Source: JAGPUQ01 sp050250395
Lineage (GTDB): Bacteria; Pseudomonadota; Gammaproteobacteria; Pseudomonadales; Porticoccaceae
Assembly: GCA_050250395.1 (NCBI GenBank)
Contig: JBFWOQ010000010.1
Coordinates: 20,612-84,611 of the forward strand
Length of the DNA: 64,000 bases
Direction: 5' to 3'
A program made the translations under genes and the position numbers. The notes beneath the pieces were generated by a model. The model saw nothing but the letters and a program-made list of their open reading frames with translations, was not told the DNA's origin and searched no databases. Shown one piece after another: positions 18,005 through 25,485 of the stretch (position 1 is the first letter of the stretch; every line of letters starts with the position of its first letter).

Positions 18005-21000
18005 AACGCGCGACCAATAATCCGCTGGCGCAGCTGCTCACAGGGGGCATGTCAATCCCCTTGCAGCGCGTGAACCGCCGTCAGATCGCGGCCATCCTGG
18101 AGTTTTATCGGGCCGGTTCGCGCACCCTCGTCGGCGACGAGGGCCGCCGGCGCAAGGCGCTGCTGGACGCCCTGTCCGACTGGCTCGATGCGCAGCGACG
18201 GCAGCTCGCGCTGTTGCGCGCCCAGCATCACGAGTTCACCGCCCGTCTGGGTGGCGCCAGTGTGGAACGGGATGTTCGCGGGCATGTTATCGACTACGCG
18301 CGGACCCTGGGCGCCAGTCCCCGCCAGCTCAGGGGCGATCGGCGCGCCTTCAATCGCTGGTTCGGCGCGGACGCGGTCACCGAGCGTTACCAGAAGCAGT
18401 GCGCCGACTGCGAGCGACATCTCAGCTTTACCCTGGAGCGACTCGGTGTACTGGGTGCCGCTCATGTCGGAGCCGCGGGCGACTCCGACACGGCGTTCGA
18501 ACGCTGGCGCCAGTTCAACCTCGATGCAAACCTCGGCGACCTGATCGCGTACGAGGGCGATCTGCGGGTGAGGCTCGCCGCCCTCGAAGCCCTGACGCGG
18601 GTCATTGTCGCCCTGCCGGCGATACACCACGCGAACACTCTGGGCGCCAATCTTTCCAACTACATTCATCGGCTGGCAGTGGACCGCAAACAACCGGTCT
18701 GGCTGCAAACCAAAGCGCTGGAGCTGCTCAGCGGAATGGGCCATCCGAAGGTGATGGAGATCGTTGCGCGCCGTCTGAACCATACGGAGGCGGGCGACGA
18801 TTTCTTTGTCCGAGAGTGCGCGGTCGGGATCATGGGCGATCACGGCGACTCCGCCGAGCTGAGACCGCTGCTGGCGGTTGCAGTCCGCGACCCGAGCCCC
18901 ACGGTGCGGCAGGCGCTGATTGACCTGCTGGTACGCGTGCGTCCCCCGGAGCTTGCGCAACTCCTTCCGGAGTTTGCGCTGGACGACCCCGCCAGGGAGG
19001 TCCGTGGCTACGCCATCCATGCGCTCATCCGCCTGGCGGAGGAGGACCCCGGCGCACTGACCTTCATTCAAACCCTGATCGAGCGCGGTGTACGACGGGA
19101 AACCGCGCCCGTCACGTTGCGTCTTTACTGCCACATTGTTCCGGCCATCGCCGCGGTCCTGCTCAATCAGGGCCGCGACCCAGACCTCGGGCGCTGGACG
19201 GACGCCGGCTTCGCGGCGCTCACACAGCTTCATACCACGGCGGCCGATCTGCGGGTGCGGCGCTGGGCCGCGCAGGCCCGCGAGACGCTCTGGTGCATCG
19301 CCGATCCACGGGCTCGGGCCTTGCGCGCCAGTCTTCAGGCGCGGCTCGATGCGACGCCGGCAGGCAAAGGTGTGCGGCTGAAGCGACCGGCGCAGGCGCC
19401 GGACGACTACCTCGGCAGAGTGCTCAGCACCCTCACCCAGCAGGACTTCGGCCTGGACGTGACCGCGGGGAGCGGCAAGCTGTCGGTGCGGCGCTGGGAG
19501 CGGTTTCGCTTTCGGCTGTGGCGCGCCTGGCACGAACTGTCCCATTCTTCGCCCGAAAAGCGTCAGGCCGGCGATCACATGATCGGCCGCGTCTATTCCG
19601 GTTTGCTGCAAGTGCCCTCGGCGCGCATGGCGGAGTTGAGTCCCACCAAAGTCCCGGGCGAACCGCTGCACATGAGTGAAGAGGATAGCTGGCGGCCTTA
19701 TCTGCCACTGGTCGATCAGGTGATTTCAAGCCTCGACCAGGGCTGGCCCACCCGGCCGATGAAGCTTTACACCAGCGAGGGTATTACCGAGATCATGCCC
19801 CCGAAGGGTCTGTTCGCCCGGCTGCGGGCACGCCTCACACTGACCTTCGGCTTCGCGCGCTACGCCCGTCTGCGCAATTGGGATGCCGGCGGCGCCGCAG
19901 CCGCGCATGGCTATATTGCCGCGTTGCGGGAGCTGGGCTTTGGCGTCGGTTTTCGCACCCACACCGATCCGGCGGCTCGGCCCTTGCCGGCGGATCCCAT
20001 GGTGCAGCGCTTTTTTCACACCGCGGCCGCACCGCTGTTTCTGTGGAGCTGGTGGCAGGCGTACACCGATTATTTCGTCTCGGTGTATCAGAATACGATC
20101 CATCAACTGACTATTTTCCTGGGCGGGATACTGGTGCTGTTTCTGGGTCGCCACGTCTACGTCAACCTCGCCACGCGCCGCGCCCGCAACCGGATCCCGC
20201 TGGTGATCGGCGGCTGGGGCACACGCGGCAAATCCGGTACCGAACGGCTCAAGGCGGCGCTCTTCAACGGTCTGGGCTTTCATGTGATTTCCAAGACCAC
20301 CGGCTGCGAAGCCATGTTTCTGCAGGGCTACAGCCACAGCGACCTGCGCGAGATGTTCCTGTTCCGGCCTTACGACAAGGCCACCATCTGGGAGCAGGCG
20401 AACCTGGTAAGGCTTTCGCAACAGCTCGATGCCGATGTCTTTCTGTGGGAGTGCATGGGACTGACGCCATCCTATGTGCGCATTTTGCAGAAGCAATGGA
20501 TGCGGGATGACATTTCCACCATCACCAACACCTATCCCGATCACGAGGACATCCAGGGGCCGGCGGGGATCGATATTCCCATTGTCATGACCGAGTTCAT
20601 CCCGCGCCGATCCACGCTGATCACCAGTGAAGCGGAGATGTTGCCCATCCTGCAGCAGGCGGCACAAAAATTCGGCACCCGTTGCCATCATGTGAGCTGG
20701 ATTGAATCCGAATTACTGCCGCGCGACGCACTGGATCGCTTCCCCTACGAAGAGCACCCCACCAATATCGCGCTGGTGCTGCGCATGGCCAGGGAGTTCG
20801 ATATTCCGCGGCTCCCCGCGCTCAAGGCCATGGCCGACCATGTCGTGCTCGACCTCGGGGTGTTGAAGGTGTATCCCGTGGCACAGGTGCGCGGCCGCAA
20901 GCTACAGTTCACCAATGGCATGTCCGCCAACGAGCGGCTCGGCGCGCTGGGCAACTGGACGCGACTTGGCTTCGACAGGCAGGATGCGCAAGCCGAGCCC

Positions 21001-22167
21001 GGCGTGTGGATCACCACGGTGATCAACAACCGCGGCGACCGGGTCGCCCGTTCGCGGGTGTTTGCCGACGTCCTTGTCAACGACCTCGCGGCCGACCGCC
21101 ATTTCCTCATCGGTACCAACCTCGAAGGACTGATGGGCTACATCGAGGAATCATGGAAGGCCCGCCGGGAAACGACCACGCTGTGGCCGCAATCCAAGGC
21201 AGATCCCGACCCCCGCGACGAGTGGCGGCTGATGGCGCTGAGGCTGCGCGTGCCAACCTCCGCGCAGGCCGTGCTGGGCAGGCTGTCGGCGGCGCTCGCG
21301 GGCCTGGGGGTGGCCCACGAGGCGGAACGGCTGGCGCAGTGCCTGGCTGCCCCCCGGGATTATCTGACAGGTCTTGGGAATGAAGCGCTCGACTCCCATC
21401 TGGATGCGATTCTCGACCACCACGGAAAATACTACGCACAATGGCGGGAGTTCCAGGAACTGTATGAGCGCATTCCGCCTGACTCCGCGGCGTCGGTGCC
21501 GCTCGACGAAGCCGCGCGCGCTCTGCTCTGGAAGTGGTTCCGAAGCCGCATCGAGATCGTCCATTCCCCTTATGTCACCGGCGAGGAGCTCGTGAACCTG
21601 ATCTGCGAGCAGACACCACCGGGCTATACCAACCGCATCATGGGTATGCAGAACATCAAGGGGCCGGGTCTGGACTGGGTCTATCGCTGGCAGGCCTGGG
21701 ACAACATTCATGCGGCCGGTCGGCAGATACGCCACGGCGGTCGGGTCGAGGCCAACCGGGCGATCCAGTTCCTTGCCGGCTTCAACGAATACGGCTTGCT
21801 CTCGGCCGAGTACATGCGGGATCTGCTCGGCCAGGCCCCTGGGCTGCCGGTGGCCCAGAGCGAGAGCTTCCAGGCCGCGCTGCGGCTGACCGGGATGAAC
21901 CTGGAGGCCAGGCTGAAACCGGCCGCGCGGGCGACCAGTGCGGCCGGCAGCCCCGCCAACGGTCTTTGGCTGAAGCTGCTCACATGGACCGAGAGCTTTC
22001 TCGACGTGGGGGATGCGGTGCGCCGTCGCCGCACCGCCGATCGGATTTACCGGGATATGGTCGCCAGACGCATCAGTACGTCGCGCGCCGCCGAGGAGCT
22101 GCAATACCTCACCAAGCGCCAGAAAGGCGGCTGGTTCATCCGGCGGATAACGCGCCCCGACGGCTGA
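18001..22167 (+). CDS. PgsB/CapB-like Mur-ligase-fold amide ligase with HEAT-like N-terminal extension
   Basis: 1388 aa from a GTG at 18001 (GTGA overlap). Residues about 180-420 contain HEAT-like helical repeats (KALELLSGMGHPKVMEIVAR, VRQALIDLLVRVRPPELAQL, EVRGYAIHALIRLAEE). A membrane helix lies at about 700-725. The ligase core begins near residue 735: P-loop GGWGTRGKSGTERLKAAL, SKTTGCEAM, KATIWEQANLV, ADVFLWECMGLTPSYV, TITNTYPDHEDIQGP, FTNGMSANERLG and INNRGDRVARSRVF. These match in order the ATP-binding and acyl-phosphate-forming motifs of PgsB/CapB, the ligase that adds glutamate to the gamma-carboxylate of a growing chain. Classical PgsB is about 390 aa, so this protein carries about 650 extra N-terminal and about 300 extra C-terminal residues. 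It is the last gene of the operon; no clear terminator follows. Confidence 0.85.
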   Translation: MKRATNNPLAQLLTGGMSIPLQRVNRRQIAAILEFYRAGSRTLVGDEGRRRKALLDALSDWLDAQRRQLALLRAQHHEFTARLGGASVERDVRGHVIDYARTLGASPRQLRGDRRAFNRWFGADAVTERYQKQCADCERHLSFTLERLGVLGAAHVGAAGDSDTAFERWRQFNLDANLGDLIAYEGDLRVRLAALEALTRVIVALPAIHHANTLGANLSNYIHRLAVDRKQPVWLQTKALELLSGMGHPKVMEIVARRLNHTEAGDDFFVRECAVGIMGDHGDSAELRPLLAVAVRDPSPTVRQALIDLLVRVRPPELAQLLPEFALDDPAREVRGYAIHALIRLAEEDPGALTFIQTLIERGVRRETAPVTLRLYCHIVPAIAAVLLNQGRDPDLGRWTDAGFAALTQLHTTAADLRVRRWAAQARETLWCIADPRARALRASLQARLDATPAGKGVRLKRPAQAPDDYLGRVLSTLTQQDFGLDVTAGSGKLSVRRWERFRFRLWRAWHELSHSSPEKRQAGDHMIGRVYSGLLQVPSARMAELSPTKVPGEPLHMSEEDSWRPYLPLVDQVISSLDQGWPTRPMKLYTSEGITEIMPPKGLFARLRARLTLTFGFARYARLRNWDAGGAAAAHGYIAALRELGFGVGFRTHTDPAARPLPADPMVQRFFHTAAAPLFLWSWWQAYTDYFVSVYQNTIHQLTIFLGGILVLFLGRHVYVNLATRRARNRIPLVIGGWGTRGKSGTERLKAALFNGLGFHVISKTTGCEAMFLQGYSHSDLREMFLFRPYDKATIWEQANLVRLSQQLDADVFLWECMGLTPSYVRILQKQWMRDDISTITNTYPDHEDIQGPAGIDIPIVMTEFIPRRSTLITSEAEMLPILQQAAQKFGTRCHHVSWIESELLPRDALDRFPYEEHPTNIALVLRMAREFDIPRLPALKAMADHVVLDLGVLKVYPVAQVRGRKLQFTNGMSANERLGALGNWTRLGFDRQDAQAEPGVWITTVINNRGDRVARSRVFADVLVNDLAADRHFLIGTNLEGLMGYIEESWKARRETTTLWPQSKADPDPRDEWRLMALRLRVPTSAQAVLGRLSAALAGLGVAHEAERLAQCLAAPRDYLTGLGNEALDSHLDAILDHHGKYYAQWREFQELYERIPPDSAASVPLDEAARALLWKWFRSRIEIVHSPYVTGEELVNLICEQTPPGYTNRIMGMQNIKGPGLDWVYRWQAWDNIHAAGRQIRHGGRVEANRAIQFLAGFNEYGLLSAEYMRDLLGQAPGLPVAQSESFQAALRLTGMNLEARLKPAARATSAAGSPANGLWLKLLTWTESFLDVGDAVRRRRTADRIYRDMVARRISTSRAAEELQYLTKRQKGGWFIRRITRPDG

Positions 22168-22284
22168 CGCACCGGCAGGATCAGGCCGCCGATGCGCGTG
22201 ATCCGGGTGGGCTGACGCCGACACGGCGCCTTTGCTGCGCTACGCCGCGCGGGTCGGAAGCGGGATCGGCACAGGCACCTTGGC

Positions 22285-22311
22285 TTGCGGGTCGCGGTTA
22301 TTCGTTAGAAT
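22285..22311 (+). promoter_or_regulatory. Possible sigma-70 promoter for the small lysine-rich gene
   Basis: A good -10 hexamer TAGAAT (22306-22311) lies 55 bp before the small ORF at 22367, preceded by TTGCGG (22285-22290). The 15-nt spacer is shorter than optimal, so the -35 assignment is weak. Confidence 0.3.
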
Positions 22312-22366
22312 GCCCTGACGGCGCCAGGTTTCCGCCGCCGTAAGTTCACCTGCAAAGGGGTAGCGT

Positions 22367-22468
22367 ATGAGCAAGGGCATGGACAGTAAAAAAGCCGAGA
22401 AGAAAAAACCGGCCAAGACCCTGAAGGAAAAGAAAGCGGCCAAGAAAGAAAAGAAAGCCGGCAAATAA
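22367..22468 (+). CDS. Small lysine-rich protein (33 aa)
   Basis: An ORF too short for routine gene calling: MSKGMDSKKAEKKKPAKT at the start and EKKAGK at the end. It has a good AAAGGGG ribosome-binding site 7 nt upstream and a likely -10 element further up. Roughly half of the residues are lysine, with alanine and glutamate, so it is very basic and probably disordered or a single amphipathic helix that could bind nucleic acid. I recall similar short proteins starting MSKGMD.KK in Pseudomonas and relatives, annotated only as hypothetical. It stands alone between the polymer operon and the P450 gene; the 184 bp after it show nothing recognisable. Confidence 0.65.
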   Translation: MSKGMDSKKAEKKKPAKTLKEKKAAKKEKKAGK

Positions 22469-22652
22469 CACTTGCACGGGCGGGACGCGATAGCGCGCGG
22501 TGCTCTCCCGGCAACAACTTCCCGAACACCGGCAAGCCCCGGATGGGCGACGGCTGTCGCTGACCTGATCCAGTCTCCCCGGATTGCCCTGGCCGCGTCG
22601 GCGCCTGTCGCGCTCGCGCCCGGCCAGCCTCCAGCCTTGAGGTTCCGAAACC

Positions 22653-23903
22653 ATGGCCACCGATGACCTCTGCTACGACCCCAGCACGCGCGCGGCGATC
22701 GACAACCCCTTCCCGCTGTTCGCGCGCCTGCAGCGCGAGGCGCCCGTGCACTGGAGCGCGCCGCTGCGCGGCTGGGTGGTGACGCGCCACGAGGACTGCA
22801 AGGCGATCCTGCTCGACAAGCGGTTTTCGGCCGCGCGCATGACGCCCTTCTTCAATGCCCTGCCCGGGGATCAGCGCGCGAAGCTGCACGATCTCGAAGC
22901 CTCGGTGAGTCTGTGGACGGTGTTTCTCGATCCGCCCGACCACACCCGCCTGCGCCGCCTGCTCAATCGCGGTTTCACTTCGCGCGCGGTGAACGCCATG
23001 GCGCCGCGCATCGGCGAGATCGTCCACGAGACCATCGACGCCGTGGTGGGACGCACCAACATCGATTTCATCCGCGATATCGCCTACCGGATTCCGGCCG
23101 CCGTGATCATGGAAATGCTCGGCGCGGAGCGCAGCGAGATCGAACCCTTCAAGCTGTGGTCGGACGACCTCGGCCTGTTCATCGGCAGTTCCCGCGTCAC
23201 CCCGGACAAGTACGACCGTGCCGAGACGGCGATGGCGAATCTGACCGGCGCCTTTCGCGCGCTGGTGGCGGACCGCCGCCATCGGCCGCGCGCCGACATG
23301 ATCAGCGACCTGATCCGCGCCGAGGATGCGGGCGAGGTGCTGAACGAGCAGGAGCTGATCGCCACCTGCGTGCTGCTGCTGTTCGCCGGCCACGAGACCA
23401 CCGGCAATCTGCTCGGCACCGGCATGTACTGTCTGGCGCGCCACCCGGACCAGCTCGAGGATCTGCGCTGGCATCCGGAACTGGCCGAGTCCGCGGTGGA
23501 GGAAATTCTCCGCTACGACGGACCCAATGGGGCGGTCACCCGGGTCGCGGCCGAGGATGTCGACTTCGCCGGCCATCGCATCGCCAGGGGCCAGCGCGTG
23601 TTCGCGATGATCAACGCCGCGAACCGCGACCCGGACGTGTTTCCCGATCCGCAGCGATTCGACATCCGCCGCTCGCCGCCGGGTGGCACACCGCTCGGGC
23701 AGTTCGCCTTCGGCCATGGCATCCACTTCTGCATCGGCGCACCCCTGGCGCGCCTGGAAGGCCGCATCGCGCTGCGGATCCTTGCCGAGCGCATCCGCCA
23801 TCCCCGCGTGATCGGCGGCGAACCCCCATGGCTCGACAGCCTGAGTTTTCGCGGGCTCACCGCGCTGCCGCTGGCGGCCGAGTTCGTCGCCTGCGACGGT
23901 TAG
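22653..23903 (+). CDS. Cytochrome P450
   Basis: 416-aa soluble bacterial class P450 mono-oxygenase. The I-helix oxygen-activation motif FAGHETTGN (about residues 248-256), the ExxR pair in EEILRYDG and the haem-binding loop FGHGIHFCIGAPLAR with its cysteine thiolate ligand are all intact. There is no membrane anchor. No ferredoxin or ferredoxin reductase gene is adjacent, so its electron donor must be encoded elsewhere, and no neighbouring biosynthetic genes reveal the substrate. The length and motif spelling are closest in feel to CYP107-like bacterial families, but no finer assignment is possible. Confidence 0.93.
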   Translation: MATDDLCYDPSTRAAIDNPFPLFARLQREAPVHWSAPLRGWVVTRHEDCKAILLDKRFSAARMTPFFNALPGDQRAKLHDLEASVSLWTVFLDPPDHTRLRRLLNRGFTSRAVNAMAPRIGEIVHETIDAVVGRTNIDFIRDIAYRIPAAVIMEMLGAERSEIEPFKLWSDDLGLFIGSSRVTPDKYDRAETAMANLTGAFRALVADRRHRPRADMISDLIRAEDAGEVLNEQELIATCVLLLFAGHETTGNLLGTGMYCLARHPDQLEDLRWHPELAESAVEEILRYDGPNGAVTRVAAEDVDFAGHRIARGQRVFAMINAANRDPDVFPDPQRFDIRRSPPGGTPLGQFAFGHGIHFCIGAPLARLEGRIALRILAERIRHPRVIGGEPPWLDSLSFRGLTALPLAAEFVACDG

Positions 23904-24030
23904 CGGGCGCAACGCGCCGGTCCGCGAAGCGGGCTCGCGGCCGGCACATCAACCCGGGAACAGGGTTCCTGTGCTACAAAGCCCGACCCACACCCTGACC
24001 CGCACCCACCATGACCCATAGCGCCCTGCC

Positions 24031-24669
24031 ATGCTGACGCTGCTGTTCAATGGGCAAATCGCCCTGTTCGCCACCCTGCTGCTCGCGATCGTCGTCTCGC
24101 TCAGCCTGCACGAATTCGGCCACGCCCAGGCCGCCACCCTGCTGGGCGACGACACCGCGCGGCGTCTGGGGCGGCTCACGCTGAATCCGGTGGCCCATAT
24201 CGACCCGCTGGGTCTGCTGATGGTCGTGCTGGTGGGGTTTGGCTACGCGCGGCCGGTGCCCTTCAATCCCGCCAACATGCGTCGGCGCTGGTCGCCGGCC
24301 GCGGTGGCGGCGGCGGGGCCCGGCATGAATCTGCTGCTCGCGGTGGTGGCGGTGAATCTGCTGGCTCTGGGTGCCCAGTCGGGCGGCGCTGCCTGGTCGC
24401 GGGAAGTCGTGCTGGCGCTGACCATTCTGGCCCGGATCAACCTGCTGCTGATGCTGTTCAACCTCGTGCCGCTGGGGCCGCTCGATGGCCACTACATCCT
24501 GTCCTGGCTGCTGCCGCCCCGCCTGGGCCGCCGCTTCGACCAGTTCAATGCCCGCCGCGGCACCCAGGTGTTTCTGGTGCTGATCCTGCTCAGCGTGATG
24601 GGCGTACCGGTATTTCGCGTGCTCTCCGAGGGCGCGGATCGCGTGCTGCCGCTGTTGATTTTCGTCTGA
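24031..24669 (+). CDS. Site-2-type membrane metalloprotease (M50 family)
   Basis: 212-aa polytopic protein. The zinc motif HEFGH lies in the first membrane segment region (SLSLHEFGHAQAA), followed by LGRLTLNPVAHIDPLG, the PVPFNPANMR loop and the third zinc ligand in LVPLGPLDGHYIL. This is the compact version without PDZ domains, often called a site-2 protease family or YwhC-like protein, which cleaves peptides within the membrane. The substrate is unknown. The gene is convergent with the DUF4202 gene, only 17 bp from its stop. Confidence 0.88.
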   Translation: MLTLLFNGQIALFATLLLAIVVSLSLHEFGHAQAATLLGDDTARRLGRLTLNPVAHIDPLGLLMVVLVGFGYARPVPFNPANMRRRWSPAAVAAAGPGMNLLLAVVAVNLLALGAQSGGAAWSREVVLALTILARINLLLMLFNLVPLGPLDGHYILSWLLPPRLGRRFDQFNARRGTQVFLVLILLSVMGVPVFRVLSEGADRVLPLLIFV

Positions 24670-24686
24670 GCCGGCGCGCCGAGGAA

Positions 24687-25280
24687 TCAGCCGACCGCCT
24701 TGTGGATCAGCGGTGCCAGCGCATCCGGCACGCGAACCTGTCCGGCCAGTACGAACGCCTGCGCTGGCGCCGACATCTTGCGCCAGGTCTTGCGGAGGAT
24801 GTCCAGCCACTTGGCTTCGTCGTAATCGGGGTGCTGGGCGGCGAAGCCCGCCAGGTAGTGCTCCAGAAAGACCAGAGCGGACACATCCTCCAGCAGTTGC
24901 GTCTCCGGGTTCGTCTTCAGGCCCTGCTTGCCGACGGCGGCCTTGACACGCGCGATCGTCGCCGCGTCGTAGCCGGTCTCTTCCATGATGGTCGCGGCGG
25001 TATCGGCATGAAACCGGTACAGCCCCGTGCGCCAGCGCAGGTAACCCTGCCGACCGGCTGGATAACTGGCACGCGGCGTCAGCCAGCGCTGGATGTGCTG
25101 GGCGCGCACCGCGAGCTGGACGGCTTCCGATGCATCGGGCGCGAAACGTTTCAGCATCGCGGTCATACGCTCGGCATAGAGCAATTCCCGGGGTCGGCCG
25201 TCTTCCCGATGGGGATCCTGAGCATTGGCGGCGTCGAAGCGGGCGAGGGTGGCGGCGAAGCGTTGCGGGTCGGTGATCAT
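24687..25280 (-). CDS. DUF4202 domain-containing protein
   Basis: 197 aa from the ATG at 25280 (MITDPQRFAATLARFDAANA). The sequence carries the typical DUF4202 features: DPHREDGRPRELLYAERM near the start, AVRAQHIQRWLTPRASYP, YRFHADTAATIMEETGYD and LVFLEHYLAGFA. The histidine/aspartate-rich helical layout resembles HD-type hydrolases, but the function is not established. An upstream in-frame extension exists, but family proteins begin at this methionine. Confidence 0.85.
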   Translation of the reverse strand: MITDPQRFAATLARFDAANAQDPHREDGRPRELLYAERMTAMLKRFAPDASEAVQLAVRAQHIQRWLTPRASYPAGRQGYLRWRTGLYRFHADTAATIMEETGYDAATIARVKAAVGKQGLKTNPETQLLEDVSALVFLEHYLAGFAAQHPDYDEAKWLDILRKTWRKMSAPAQAFVLAGQVRVPDALAPLIHKAVG

Positions 25281-25320
25281 GTGGGTGCTTGATGGTTGCG
25301 TGAAAGGTGGTCCGGGGCTT

Positions 25321-25376
25321 TCTGTCGTGGGATGTCTGTCGCGGGATGTCTGTCGCGGGATGTCTATCGCGGAATC
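25321..25376. repeat. Four tandem 14-bp repeats
   Basis: Between the DUF4202 gene and the ybbP-like gene there are four consecutive copies of a 14-bp unit, consensus TCTGTCGCGGGATG: copies at 25321, 25335 and 25349 are identical or differ by one base, and the fourth (25363-25376) has two or three changes. The unit length is not a multiple of three and the region is intergenic on the chosen gene models, about 40-95 bp upstream of the DUF4202 start. Confidence 0.8.
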
Positions 25377-25485
25377 CAGAGCGTTGCGCCGACTCCCCGC
25401 CGCCGACATGATCGCGAAAATGACGCGGGGAAGCGATCCCCGCGGCGCTGCCCGATGCTCCCGCCATCCAGTCCCGCAAGCCCGG

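Noticed and set aside
25321..25376. CRISPR-like array
   Set aside because: The units are directly adjacent 14-bp repeats without spacers, and no cas genes are in the window.
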